From: Chamaecyparis obtusa
Taxonomy: Eukaryota > Streptophyta > Pinopsida > Cupressales > Cupressaceae
Direction: 5' to 3'
DNA length: 64,000 nt
NCBI GenBank assembly: GCA_027943335.1
Contig: BSBK01003255.1
Span: 310,001-374,000 of the forward strand
The notes beneath the pieces were generated by a model. The model was given only the letters and a program-made list of their open reading frames with translations. It did no database searches and was not told where the DNA came from. A program made the position numbers and the translations under genes. Shown here in pieces: positions 1-12,423 of this stretch; the first letter of the stretch is position 1, and each line of letters begins with the position of its first letter.

Positions 1-449
1 AAACAGGGAAAAATGCAAAGGAAGGGGCATGTGGGTTTATCCCACATGCACCCTATTTGGGAATTTTATTGTGTTTTTATGCATTAGCGCTCAGTTAGAA
101 GATAAATGAAGTAAGTGGAGGCTGTGGTTGCCTCATGCACATGTAGGCCTGCCTGGAAGTGCACGCTAGCTGGACATAAAACCAAAATTTTGAATAAATG
201 TTTAAAAACCTCAAACAAATTAGTCCCACATTCATGCTGAAATGGGCATTTAAGGTGAACATATGCAACGACCCACACATAATGAAATAGATCAAAGAGA
301 TGGAGGCTTTGCTCACGTGAGCTCTTAGAGGTGCCTTGCGAAGCATGCCGATGGGCCTGGACAGAGTATAGATTGCAGATTGTGACGGTAATAGCCAGGA
401 CAAGGTGGACACATGGCAGCTAGTCATGAAGTTGTGAGAAGAAACCACT

Positions 450-810
450 AGTTAGAAAAAGATTCAGAGATTTAGAGACGTAGTTAGTCGCCTAGTCTCG
501 TGAAGTTTGGCGGTTAGTAGGAAAAGTCTAGAGACCCAGAGACTACCGTGGTCACCAGATCTCCTCATGCAGGCGGTTAAGTGGCAAAATTTTGGAGATT
601 GTGAGATCGTCTAGTTGCCAGGTCGCCAGAAGAGGATCTAGAGATTTGGAGACAAAGAGAGGTCGCCCAATCTCACATCAGACCTAGGGTTAGTGAAGAG
701 ATTCAGAGATTAAGAGACTAAAGGTATTCTCCAAGTCTCTGAAAGAAAGAATAGTTAAGAGATAATTTTAGAGATTCAGAGACTAATGTAGTCTCCAAGT
801 GTCCAGATGG
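450..810. repeat. degenerate GAGAC-rich repeat block
   Basis: This stretch repeats variants of AGAGATTYAGAGACTAA, together with inverted counterparts such as GTAGTCTCCAAGT. Copies lie near 463, 520, 635, 697, 765 and 785. The copies are imperfect and irregularly spaced. It could be the U3 part of an eroded LTR, but no TG/CA ends or target duplication are visible. The rest of 1-2400 shows no gene that I can support. Confidence 0.4.
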
Positions 811-1997
811 ACTAAGGTTAAAGGTGAGTTTGTAGAGCCAGTCAAAGACATCAAATTAGAGCACGCCACTTGTCACATTCTAGTGAGGATTGAGAAAAAG
901 CCAAAGTTAAAAGAAATAAAAGATTTAAAATCTGACATAGTTCAACTTTATAGATAAACTTGAATTTTTCAAATGACAGAGCTTACTTAGAGAATTAATG
1001 TCTGTAGATTCATTTTTTAACAAAATATAGTCATGTAATATGTTTTCAAAAATGCCAGAAGATGATGAATGCAGTGGCAGTGGTTAGAATCAGATTTGAT
1101 TTAGTTGATAAGAGCAGTAATGACTTCTTTATCTGAGATTAGATTTCTTGCAGAGATTTTTTTTGAAATCTCTTCTGGGAATGTTTGCAGAGGCTGTTGA
1201 AGTCAGATTTGCAAGTGAATGAAAGGATAAGGTCAGAGCTTTGAAAAGACAACATAAATAAGATATTAGCAGATTTTGAAGAGGCAAGTGAAATCAGATT
1301 GCAAAAGAGACAAGTGTTTTATCAAGCATAGATTTTTAGGGTTTTCTTCTTCTGCTATTTATTCTCTTCTTTTCTTAGTTTTAAGGGTTTCTGGTTCCTA
1401 TCTTCTGCGGGTTTTGGGGGTTTTAGATTGTGTTCTACCTCTCTTCTAGAAGTTCAGAATAGGTTTCCAAGTGATCTTTTGTAATATTTTCTCTTTTCTT
1501 TGCATACTCAGTGTTTAGATTTCCTCTTATTTTCAGAGAAGAATATCATTGTAAAAGGCAGTTTTTTGCTTGTTTATGAATGAATTGTATCACTTGTTCT
1601 GATATCAAGTTGTCTCCATTTATGTCTTTGAATCATATAGAATGAGGCATTAAGGATGTTTTAATCTTGTCTGTTGTTAATCATTTAAGGAATGATCAAC
1701 AATAGAGTTATTCAAGGGATAACTATGGTGTAAGATTTGTATTCAGATGTGTATGAGATTGAATATCAAGGGTATGTAAATCTTGTCTTTCCAATGGATG
1801 CTGGTTATGTATTGTCTATTCCAAGGTCTCTTCCAAGGGGAGGGTTAAATTATTTGAGTAGGGAGTTGCATATTTGAAATAAATAGGTGGATTCATAAGA
1901 AGAACTTGATTGTTGAGGTCTATTTTATGTAAGGCATATAAACATTTCAAATTGTGCTGATTTCCTTTGTTCATAATCTCTTTGCAATGTTATGTTT

Positions 1998-2070
1998 GAC
2001 TCTGTTGCCCAATGGATAAGGCACTGGTCTATGAAAGGTTTGGGATGTTATAGAAATCCATTCATCAAAA
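1998..2070 (+). pseudogene. tRNA-Arg(ACG)-like relic
   Basis: The 5' half reads like plant tRNA-Arg: GACTCTGTTGCCCAATGG, then ATAAGGCACTGGTCT. This covers the acceptor 5' strand, the A box/D arm and the start of the anticodon arm. The anticodon loop reads CTATGAA where CTACGAA is expected, which fits CpG decay of ACG to ATG. The anticodon stem 3' side and the T arm/B box are not recognisable. It is either a dead tRNA gene or the head of a tRNA-derived SINE; no SINE body or poly(A) tail was identified. Confidence 0.6.
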
Positions 2071-2580
2071 CTTAATTGAAAAACCATTTCCATTTCATGC
2101 TATTAGGAGTTAGGATTTCTCTGGTTTTCAGACTTACTTTATGTAAGCATAATATTGTATAAGATTTGAGGAAATATTGAGGTAGTTGTTACCTAAAGAG
2201 TCTGAAAACTATTCCACAAGTTATACTTGTAAGTTTGTATTTTTCAAAAAGGATTCATGTGTGTCCAGATAAGGAAATACCTGCTTGAGTGATGTGGAGC
2301 TCGAAGATGAAGGAGGATCTTATCCAATCCTCAGCAATTAGGTATTTCTTTTGTCTAAATCAGTATTAGGGGGCATAGTGTTCAAATGGTTATTCAAGCA
2401 CTGTGATTCATACAAGAAAAATCCCTAACAGATTTGATAGTTGTTCCTCCTAATTCTCAACATATTTCAAACTAGACAAAATGTAATCGATTTGCTAATA
2501 AACATTGTAAGAAGCATCATGCTCAAGCTAAATCCCATGCCTCTATTATTCAAAGTTCTTTACCTTCTTTTTATTAGCCT

Positions 2581-2907
2581 ATGCATGATGTGTTAGAAGA
2601 AGTTGCTGCTAATAATGATGTTAAGATGAAAGATTATGATGATTCTATTCATATCTTAGATCCTATTTTGATTAATCTAGATGAAGAAGATACTTTTTAT
2701 GATACTAATGATGTTAATGATGAATATGAGACTATTGACATTGACATTGATTTACCTAATATGCTTTCATCAAAATTAACACTTACACCTAGTATCGAAC
2801 ATTATGATTCTCAAGAGGATCCTTGTTTGGAACTGGCTATCATTCCTACTATATTGGATATAGTCCCTCTTGTGAGTTACCCACCCTCCCTAAATGATAT
2901 AAAATGA
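2581..2907 (+). pseudogene. acidic ORF remnant, probably from a retrotransposon
   Basis: This is a 108-residue open frame very rich in Asp/Glu (DEEDTFYD, NDVNDEYETIDIDID) with an Ile/Leu-rich tail. The same frame is partly open upstream from about 2470 (Cys/His/Lys-rich) up to a TAG just before 2581, so this is probably the end of a longer protein. I recognise no domain. It lies upstream of a polypurine tract and gypsy-type LTR on the same strand (4266-5650), so it could be the linker region of that element's polyprotein, but this is inference. Confidence 0.35.
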
Positions 2908-3428
<521 letters not shown>

Positions 3429-3652
3429 CTTATGATCATATTAAACCCACATCAAGTAGATCCCTTCTTTGTTCTTTGTATGTTTATGTGGTTTTTCCCT
3501 TGATTTGTCTTTGTTTGGGGGTATCTCATAGTGGAAATGTAATCAGTGGAGTTGTTTATGTTTTTGTTCAAGCCATTGCTCTTGTTAAAGTGTTAGCAAT
3601 GACTTTAACATGGGGGCATACACTCTGCTCACCTATTGCACACATGCACTTT

Positions 3653-3786
<134 letters not shown>

Positions 3787-4265
3787 CTAAGATACTTCTC
3801 TCCCGTTATGGATTAGTGACTAATCCTTAAAGCATGAATTTTTATTTTTTAGGATCTCTTCATCCCTCAAGTTTCAAAATTTTGATCTCTTAAGGTCGAA
3901 GGTGTCCTTAAGACTTGATCTCTTTTGCTTTTGGTTTTACTCTTGTGGAATTGAATATTCCTATGAGTGAATCTTTGATGGGTTGACTAGTGAGTAGCCA
4001 CATTCACTAGGTGGTTCGATTCCATCCTTCTAGTTGCGCCATTTCCTTGTGTGGTTCATAATGGGACATAAGTTCTCATTGGGCAAGCTAATCACACCCT
4101 CTCACTCTTTCTTCTAGAGATGTCTCTCTTATTGTGGTCTTGGAATTGATGAAGACTTGAGTCCCTAAGGGCTTGAGGATTTTTTTTCCCCTTTGATTTC
4201 AATAAGATTATCTTTTCATTATGATCTCCTTTACCAAGAGTTTGCATTGAGTCCATACTCTTGCT

Positions 4266-4280
4266 AAAGTGGGGGCTAAA
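4266..4280 (+). other. polypurine tract of a gypsy-type element
   Basis: AAAGTGGGGGCTAAA sits immediately before a TG that begins an LTR-like sequence (TGTATCATTAG). The same arrangement, AAATAGGGGATAAA then TGTATCATATT, occurs at 50398-50422. A PPT on the 5' side of an LTR marks the LTR as a 3' LTR of a plus-strand element. Confidence 0.6.
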
Positions 4281-5650
4281 TGTATCATTAGAAAATGGAA
4301 GCACTTCCATTTAGGACTAGTTTAGCCTTCTGAGTAAGTGGTCTGGGGTCATGTCAAGCACCTTGAGTGGATCTTTAATTAGATCTAGCTTTTCCCCCTA
4401 TTCTTCTTCTCTCTCCACCTATTTCCAGCATTTTTCTGGCACCTTATCCTGAGGATCTGAGATCTTTGACCTCAGGGTCAAGGATGACCTTCTGGGTCAA
4501 GGTCGACCTTTAATTTGACATAGGTCAAGGATGACCTCAACCCCAACCTAGGTTAGAGTTGACCTCGACCCTAACCCTAGGTCCAATATTTAGATTCCGA
4601 AGGTTTTAGGATGTCGGGCTTCGGAAAGTTTTATTTCCTGCTTCCGGGTCGGCTGTTTCAGATTTCGGAATGGTAAACTCTTAAAATTTATTTAATCTAG
4701 GTCCATTTCTAGGGGTTAAGGCTTAATTATAATTTAATTCTCCTATGTCAACCTCTCTAGAAGTTTGTGCCCTAGACTAGGATAAAAGGAAGCCTCCTCT
4801 TTCATTTACACATCCACTTTTCATGATCAAGCATCCATCTTCCATCAAATTCAAGCATAAGTGCAATCAAGTAATCAAGAAAGACAAAAGGAGAAGGAAA
4901 AGAATTCAAGAATTCATTCATCATCAAGCATTGAAGCATTGAAGCATCCATGATCCAATTCATCAAGGAGATCCATTGATAACCATTGAAGGATTCAATC
5001 TCTTTGGAGCCCTCTTGTTGAAGATTTGTCCATCCATTTCCATTCAAGCTTCTTCCTATTCCAAGATCCATTCAAGATTGTTGTTGAAGATCTAAAATTG
5101 ATTTGAGACATCCTACACATAATTATACATTCATTTGGAGTATCCATACTTGTGGATTCAAGGATTCGAATCCTCCACAAGGATTTCAACATAAGCAAGG
5201 TGAATAGTTCCATTTTCTTTGTTCATATATTGAAATTTTAATTATATTTCAAGGTTGATTCCAAATCGGGGTTTGACCAAGGAAAACCCCTCATCCAAAC
5301 AACAAAACCCTTTTTCTTCCAGGTATAGGTGTGGGACAATGAATTGCAGTTCAGATTTGAGTACCCTTTTCGATGAACTTTTGGGATCCGCGAACAGAAT
5401 TTTTGTCAGAACAGTGCAGGTCAAGGATGACTTTTTGGGGTAAGATCTTACCCATGTTTTAGGTCAAGGATGACCTTTCTCTGAAAAGCAAAATGTTTTT
5501 GGGTTTTCTCTATTTCTGTATTTCTAGGCTAGATTCGCTTGCAAAATTCCTTGAAACTAAACACAGACACCAAAAACAACATTTTCTAGATCTTTCATAC
5601 TTGAGGTTAGTATTTTTCTTCAATTCAATCAAGATTCTAATACATACTTG
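4281..5650 (+). mobile_element. gypsy-type LTR, probable 3' LTR, 3' boundary unclear
   Basis: It starts TGTATCA after a polypurine tract and resembles the LTR at 50412-53264 in order and content: GGTCA palindromes, the AACCTAGGTTAG block, a TATA box, a conserved block beginning GGGGTTTGACCAAGG, and the GAGTACCCTTTT..GATGAACTT stretch. The TATA-like GATAAAAGGAAG lies at 4781. Homology to the second copy fades near 5640, so the right end is not defined; no target duplication could be assigned. The minus-strand open frames across 4800-5430 are not supported as genes. Confidence 0.6.
4475..4580. repeat. cluster of GGTCA inverted repeats
   Basis: Two copies of GGTCAAGGATGACCT (4476-4490 and 4523-4537) flank the perfect palindrome AAGGTCGACCTT (4499-4510). 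AACCTAGGTTAG and GACCTCGACCCTAACCCTAG follow. Further copies lie at 5417-5432 (imperfect), 5461-5476, 49575-49590 and 52828-52843. In the two LTRs they lie upstream or downstream of the TATA box, which would suit protein-binding sites; function is unknown. Confidence 0.7.
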
Positions 5651-7270
5651 CTATAATGGAATATAAGGTTTTCTCCTTCATTCATATTCTTTATAGATTG
5701 AGTCTTTTATGCATTAATCACCTCTTTGTGGTTAATCAATTTGGATCTTTCATTTGGGAATTTAGATTAAGAAGTATATCTTACATTCCCCCACACATCT
5801 CTACATATATTCCACATATCTCTTCCAACATTCACATCATTATTTTATCCCACATTTTTTTTACATCTTACACAAACAATCACAAAATAATGTCCACCAA
5901 ACAATATTTCCCAAAAATCTTCCAATTCTTTTAGAGCTCCTCCAAAACCTGATAGATTTAATGACAATAATACCCAGAATCCCTACATAAAGAAAACCTA
6001 TCCCTCCTAGGGTTTCTAAAACATGCAAACCCTAAAGCACAACTCAACTCTCTCTAGATGCATGATAAAATAACTCAAAAATAAATAATGCACTTTTAAA
6101 ATAAAACTCTAACTCATATTTTAACTTTAATTATAATTTCAATTTCACTTAAACCAAATGTGGGACTTAAATTGCATATAATTATATAATTAAACAATAA
6201 ATACTTTTAGCACATAATTAACTATGCAAACTAACAAATTTAATATTAAATAAATCAACTATGCATTTTAATTTATATTAGCATTTAATAATTCTTTAAT
6301 TCCAAATTTACATCTTTTAATTTAATCATTTAATTAACAAAGGTATTTAATTATCCTTAAAAATTAAATATACTCTATATCAAATGTTTCACATTCTTAA
6401 AAAATAAATATTTAAATCTCAAAATTACTCCTAGCTTAATTAATTAAATCAAATAATTCACACAAGTAAATCCACTTGACTCCCAAAACTTGAAAAATGA
6501 CTAACTCTATATCAAACAAACACCAAGGAAGGGCTCACGAATTCACGTCACTTTGACGAATTTGGATGGGTGGAAACAGATACTTGCCCAATATTTAGGA
6601 CAATCAATTGCTAGGGTTGGGATTTGGACTTGTATGTTATCTCCCCTCTCTTACCATTGAGATTTTGTGATAGGGCATGCTCATCCTGACAATTTAGGGA
6701 AGCCAATACCTGGTACCTGCAAACTTGCATTAAAGATAAGTATGTACATACATGTATAAATACAAACAAGAAATGGTAGGGATCGACTGATTGTGTAGAT
6801 CTCTCAAGCAAGTAACTACAACTTTGTCCCCCAACCACATCAAGGACTTCAAACAAAAATATAAAACATACACATTGACCATACACATGCAAGTATGAGG
6901 TCATTAAAACCATAAGCTTTCATGCTATCCTAACATATGAATCATCAAAATGAAATAATCATCATATATAAATAACATAATCATTTTCATTTAATCAACA
7001 TGAAAATAATTAATAAGCATCTAATCCATGATTATTCAATAAAATGTCATACATTCATAAACCTAAAAAATCCCTGAAATAAATAACACACACATGAAAA
7101 TGGCCTAAAAGAGTTTGGCAATAAAACTAAAAAGAAAACTATGGGAGGGGCATTACACAAGCACTAGAAACCATTTGCAAACTGTAGTATGGATAGACAA
7201 AATTGGTCGATGTGTATCTAGACCACCTCAGATTTATATATTGACAGATTTACAACAACCCAAAAAAAAT
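5650..7270. other. AT-rich non-coding sequence
   Basis: Long A/T-rich runs without a supported gene. The region 6050-6500 is dominated by TTAAT/AATTAA words. The minus-strand open frame at 6611-6913 has no recognisable domain and unremarkable composition. No LTR ends, TIRs or RNA genes were identified here. Confidence 0.5.
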
Positions 7271-7271
7271 T

Positions 7272-8141
7272 CTAGATATAGCCATGGAACACAAAACCAA
7301 GATGGAATAGGGGGAGACTAGTTAGGAAGTAGCTACACAAACCTCTTGTGTTTCCTTCTCCGAGCCTTGTGATTCTTATGACAACCAACAACTGTTGTAT
7401 TACTAGAATCAATACGGGATTGACTCCCCCCACCTTTATCTTTATTTTCTTTGCATGAGAAGTGCAAGCAATGATCATGCAATCCCTCTTGCATCCCTTA
7501 TGGGCTACACCTTTTGCAATTTCCTCAACATCATGACCATCAAAAGTGCACCAATCTTCCCCACGGTTAGGCAATATGGGGAATTCTAGATCATTCAACT
7601 CCAAAATTTCCCCTTCTAGAACCCAGAAAGATGCCTCTCATTTGTATTCTTTGAGTCATTCCATAGTTGATGGAGGATGGGTGTGCACCCTCATTCACAG
7701 GAAAATGAGGTGCTTATAAATAGCTTCCAACTGGCTCATTAGTGTATCTAGCTCCATAGTCATTATGAGGGGAAATTTTTTGGTTTTCCCCTCAAAACTC
7801 CTTTTTGGCTCTAGGTAGTATTGTTGTACAATAGGAATCATGTTGTGAGCATCAACATTTTCAGGAATCACATCAATATCTCCCAAATATTTGTGTTTGG
7901 ACAAACACTGACAAAGATTCTTGACTTTGGCCTTTGAAACACCTTTAGTTAGTGTCATGGCCAAAAAAATAGCAGTAATGTTGGTATTCACATGACACCT
8001 ATGATAGGTCCAAATGCATTCCTGACCAACCACCTCCTTAACAACATATAGGTTTAGAGGGTGCCTAACTGAGAGTGTTCTCAAAAGGCACTTGTCTATC
8101 ACCTCTCCAAGAAATGCCACCATATTCCTAGTTGACTCCAT
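7272..8141 (-). pseudogene. unrecognised minus-strand ORF pair (hypothetical remnant)
   Basis: Two open frames on the minus strand follow one another: 8141-7695 (148 aa, starting MESTRNMVAFLG) and 7604-7272 (110 aa, containing WCTFDGHDVEEIAKG and a Cys/Lys-rich stretch). Their composition is protein-like rather than low-complexity, and both read in the same direction as the LINE at 8640-10615. I recognise neither. They could be parts of one broken gene of a transposable element. No start signal, splice site or family motif settles this. Confidence 0.3.
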
Positions 8142-8639
8142 GAATATAGGGGTATCCGTAGACTCTAGGTGCTCTTCTCTTCGGAAATAGTCAATGGTGA
8201 CTCATCAATAGAGCCCATCTAGTTAAATAGGGACATCCTACCTCTGTATTAACAATATCAAATATTTCTATAGCCTACCACACATGCCTACTAATGGGGG
8301 CAAGTACTATCCAGAGCAATTGTCATAAATTAGAGTGATTCATCAAAAGGCACACAATAATAAATGAGGTGCGTTGGATGACACCACCTCACCCGCCACA
8401 CACATACCAAAGTACATCATGCAGTCTTTTATTACTTTGTTCCTTTCACAAATACCATCATTTCAACCAAGCGTCCTCATTCCTTATGGCAGTTCCTTCA
8501 AGAATGTGTCTGACCCATTATACATGCAAATCTTGTAGCCTCATGAAAAGAGATGACATGCCATCCTACATGTAAGACACTGCAAAGTGATGAGGTACAA
8601 GTACATCAAATCCAATGAACAGATCTTCTCAAACTTACA

Positions 8640-10615
8640 TAATCAAGCTACACTCATTCAAAGTTAAGCACACAATCATTAATGTGTGAGTGTGATTATT
8701 TCCTAAATAAATTCATCCCAATGCTTGAGAGAAATCTATGATGCCCTTCTTGGTGAGTGTATAAGCCTTTGAATTACCTTCTCAATAAATATGGATGATC
8801 TTGAAGTCTTCTAGCTACAATATGAGTTTAGAGGTTTGGTTAACCCATTTATTTAGCTTCTAGTCTCCTATATGGTGTTGGCAGATTGCATTGAACACAA
8901 TACTTAAATATCCTTCTAGGTGAATCCTTTTATATCTCATTTGTATACTCAATTCTATGCTTTTGATAGCCATCCAAAATTATGCAAGATTATTTGTGCC
9001 CACCTCTATGTTCACTTTAAGTACACTAACTAGATCATTCTTGATGATAATGCCAATTCCATATGGCCTTGGATTGCCACATGAGGCCCTGTCAAAATTT
9101 TCTTTCATCCAGCTAGGTTTAGGGGCCATCCATTTAGTATTCTCATGATTCTTCATATTGTCATCAACACCATAAATGCCAACCAGTGATGGAATAATGA
9201 GTCCTCAAAAATCCCTAGTCATATTGTCATCCTAGAGTGTAAAAGTTTTGTGTTTTCCTCTTACAGAAACATAATTAACCAATTTCATGATAAAAGCTTC
9301 CATTTTCCTAACCAAATTCTCTCTAGACATAGAATCCTCTCTAAAAAACCTTCTATTGTGCTCCTTCTAGACTTCCCATACCACCATAGAAGGGATTACT
9401 TTCCATATGCTCCTTAATACACCTTTCCATTTATGGGAAGGCCACATGTGAAACCAATAGTTTATAGTCTTGGGCTTAGGTGTCTGCAAATTTAGTTTGT
9501 GTAGGAAATGGTTCTAGAAAAAGTCCATATAAGGAAAACCAAGAAGGATATGGTCAATATCTTCATTATGCTTCTTGCAGAGTGAGCACTGTCCTAGGAA
9601 ACTAGACCAATTTTGTTTAGTTGATCCTTGGTCAAAATTCGACCCTGAATGGTGAGCCAGGCAAAGGCTTCAGCTTGTGGAAAACAATCCTTGCCCAAAA
9701 AAAGATCCTTAGGACACAAAGGGTCAATATCCACCTCCTCTAGAACCTTGTATCCAATTTTCCTCTTATGCTTTTCATCCTAGGAGGCCTCCTAGTGAAT
9801 AATGTCTTCTTGTTCAGACCAAAGAATCCTACAGGTTTGAAGAATCTTAGTCAAAATCCTCTTTTGTTCAATTGGGGCTTGGATGTCGTCAAGGTTTTCC
9901 ACTTCCACACTTGAGATCCACTGGTCTCATTGACCCAACCATAGCAACAACCTTGTAACCCCATAGCCTCATTGTTTCTGTTGTGATGATTTCCAACTCC
10001 GGAAAGGATTTGAGGGTCAGGTTTCCTTCCCATGAATCCTCCTAGAACTACACTTGCCTACCATTTTTGACCTCTTGAGTGAGGTGTTTGATAATTACCT
10101 TCCTACATTCCACAATGAAGTTTCATATCACAAACCCATTTTAGGGGTCCAAATTGTTAAGGATTCTAATCAAGGTATTTCCTTCAGATCAACTGAACCC
10201 ATTTCCAGTTACCATCTTGATAAAGGCTCTACACTAGTTTAGCCCCCATGGCTATGTTCATATTATGGATTTCCCTGATACTAGTCCCTTTGGCATTGAA
10301 AGTTTTTCATACCTTGTCCCATGCTAGTAGAGGTATTGTGTTTTGGTCTTCTAGTCCATTCCAAAGAAACCAATACATTATTCGAACAAGTCCATCCCCC
10401 ACAGCCTTGGGAAGCTTCATGCATGCCATTATATAGATAAGAATTGCAAAGAGAATTTTTTTTATCAATAATATCCTTCCAGCTAATGATAACCACTTAC
10501 CTTTCCATGAATCTAGTCTCCTTTTTTAACTTGTGATAAGATTATTCCAGTAGCACTTCTTGTTCATTCCACTGAAAAGTGGCACCCCTAAAAATTCACT
10601 AAGGAATGTTGCAAT
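8640..10615 (-). mobile_element. 5'-truncated LINE (L1-type) 3' half, degraded
   Basis: The minus strand carries the C-terminal half of a plant LINE ORF2 in several frames with stops. In order: the end of the reverse transcriptase (FLGVPLFSG near 10590, WLSLAGRILLIKK near 10480, then PKAVGDGLVRIMYWFLWNG near 10370); the RT zinc-binding domain zf-RVT (EAFAWLTIQGRILTKDQL near 9650, CSLCKKHNEDIDHILL near 9580, WKVIPSMVVWEV near 9390); and an RVT_3-type RNase H (WMKENFDRASCGNPRP near 9090). The upstream palm with the catalytic FADD is absent, so the copy is 5'-truncated at about 10615, directly against gypsy sequence. No clear poly(A) (poly(T) on the plus strand) or target duplication was found at the left end. 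Confidence 0.85.
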
Positions 10616-10731
10616 TTTTAGGTGTGTAATTCTTGAGACTGATAAAATGACACAATATAGAGATTTAGCCCTTGATGTGCTTTCACAATTCTCTTCTTAT
10701 ACAATTCAAACTTTACCTAGGAAAGATAAAT
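10616..10731 (+). pseudogene. gypsy G1: C-terminal end of RNase H (left fragment)
   Basis: The plus-strand frame reads QYRDLALDVLSQFSSYTIQTLPRKD and stops at the copia insertion. This is the end of the plant-type RNase H of Tat elements, where the last strand precedes a (P)R..(N)..ADA(L/M)A motif. The missing continuation, NRHADAMESATSLV, appears directly after the copia element at 27873. This shows that the copia inserted within the codons for Asp-Asn-Arg. Earlier parts of G1 (gag, protease, RT) are not found to the left, where the LINE begins. Confidence 0.8.
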
Positions 10732-11938
10732 TGTTAGGAATGAATGCTAAATGTCTGGTAGACATTCTGTAGCAGTTGTTGTTGCATTCATGACTATGAT
10801 TGTCATTGATGTCAACATAGTGATTTACCGAAGACTTGCAGAGAAGAAGACAAAGTTTGGATTAGTGCATGTGGGTTATTGTAGTTGGAGCTATGTTATG
10901 TTGAGGTTATACTCTTTGATATGTCATATGTCTATGGTTAAGAGTGAAAATATTAATTCATTGATTCATGGAAGTTATGATCATTTTGGTGGAAGCAGTA
11001 TTCAGGCAGTGTTCCTGAGTAGCGGTTTGTGGAAATCGGATGATATCTCCTAATCGGGATGGAATCTGGTTTTGCAAAGTTAAAGGGAGGTTGAAGACAC
11101 ATTGATAGTGACATGGATGATAGTGTAGACTTTGAGGTCACACGAGTGAAGATTTATTGTATCTGGAAGCTGACAGTTTTGTGTACTTTTGGTGTAGCGT
11201 GTGGAAACTTTTATTTTGTAATTGTATGCCGACTCATTTGTAATTATTTGAGTGTGGTATAAAGGAAGGAATGTATTTTATTTTTGTAATGTATGTATAT
11301 GAAGTTGTAATGTGAAAGTGTGTAATTATGATATGGTAGCAGCGGTTGTGATGCTATATGCATGAAGTGAAGAAAAGAGCTAAGTATGAAAGCGAATTTG
11401 TGAAGGAAGACATGTGAAGTTCAGAGATTTGAAATTGAGATCTGATGTAATAGTGAGTGTGGTTTGGCATAGTCAGAAAAGAGGTAACATATTATTCTAT
11501 TGAGTAATGCAAAGATTATTTGGACAGTGTGTTCAGTGATCTTACCCTGAAACTGTTTGGGTAGTGGGTCCTTCTGTCTTCCATTACTCTTAACAGGGTT
11601 AGAATCTTTTAACAGGGATTCAAAATCTCCTAACAGGGATTCATATATATTGAATGTATTTCATAAGATTCCTAATAGAGTCCATCCTCTCACAAGGAAT
11701 ATTCATATTAGTGCATCTTTTATGGGCATCATTCCCACCGGGGTTAACTCTTTGATCAAGAGGTTCCCTAGTCAACATATCTTGTGTCATTGTGTCATTG
11801 TGTATGAATATCTTTCTATGGTTGGTAATTATATTGCTTATATAGTTTAATGCTGTTGAAGATAATAAAATTTATAATTATCTGATAACTGATTCACCCC
11901 CCCCTCTCAGTTATCTTGGTGGACTTTACTTTCTAACA
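10732..11938 (+). mobile_element. copia 5' LTR
   Basis: It starts TGTTAGGAATGAATG and ends CTTTCTAACA, 1207 bp. Three blocks match the 3' LTR closely. A TATA-like GTGGTATAAAGGAAGG lies at 11255-11270 and a C-rich run with AGTTATCTTGG near the end. It contains a 146-bp segment (about 11139-11284) absent from the 3' LTR; the TATA box lies in that segment. A third copy of this family is the solo LTR at 50824-51986, which retains this segment. Confidence 0.95.
11255..11270 (+). promoter_or_regulatory. LTR TATA box
   Basis: GTATAAAGGAAGG within the 5' LTR. The solo LTR has TATATAAGAAGG at the equivalent place (51354). The 3' LTR of this element has lost it by deletion. Confidence 0.55.
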
Positions 11939-11940
11939 AT

Positions 11941-11952
11941 TGGTATCAGAGC
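11941..11952 (+). other. copia primer binding site (tRNA-iMet)
   Basis: TGGTATCAGAGC, two bases after the LTR end, is the classic copia minus-strand primer site complementary to the initiator tRNA-Met 3' end. Confidence 0.95.
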
Positions 11953-11994
11953 AGCAGGTCCTTGAAAAAGAAGTTTAACAACTTAAGGAGATCC

Positions 11995-12423
11995 ATGGTG
12001 AATTTCAAGAAAGAAAGCCCTAAGTTTGATGGAGTAAATTTTGACAGCTGAACAGAAAAGATGAAGACACACCTATTATGTTTAGGACTAGGTTATTGGT
12101 TGATTACAAAGAATAATAAGACTATCATTGAAGAAGACAATCTTGAAACATGTATTGCGGAAGAGAGAGATCTATTCATGTGTAACATACTTGCAAGAGA
12201 AGCACTTTTGACAGCACTTCGGGAGAATGAGTACAGTCAGGTAAAATATTTGAAAAAATCTCATGAAATTTGGAATGATTTACACTCTACTTTTGAAGGT
12301 GATGAACATACAAAAAGAGTTAGATTACATAATTGGATATGTGCATTTGAAGATATAAGAATGTTGGAAGATGAATCTATTAGAAGCTATATTGGTAGAA
12401 TGTCAGAGATCATTATAGGTATA
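11995..12423 (+). pseudogene. copia gag, N-terminal part (interrupted by nested element)
   Basis: The ATG at 11995 opens MVNFKKESPKFDGVNFD, a usual copia gag start, and is followed by a TGA at 12049 where family members have Trp. The frame then runs open to the insertion point, with the UBN2/DUF4219-type stretch (ILAREALLTALRENEYSQV, AHEIWN-like SHEIWNDLHSTFEGD, then RMLEDESIRSYIGRMSEI). The nested element enters after GGT ATA. The reading frame resumes exactly at 22753 once the insert and one GTATA copy are removed. The product would be the capsid-like shell protein of the cytoplasmic particle. Confidence 0.9.

Noticed and set aside
5255..5443. 62-residue ORF in the left gypsy LTR
   Set aside because: It lies in the LTR block shared with 52670-52860, where the frame is not kept, so it is not a gene.
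7695..8141. Assignment as ORF1 of the LINE
   Set aside because: It lies downstream (3') of the LINE's RNase H on the minus strand, whereas ORF1 should lie upstream of the RT.
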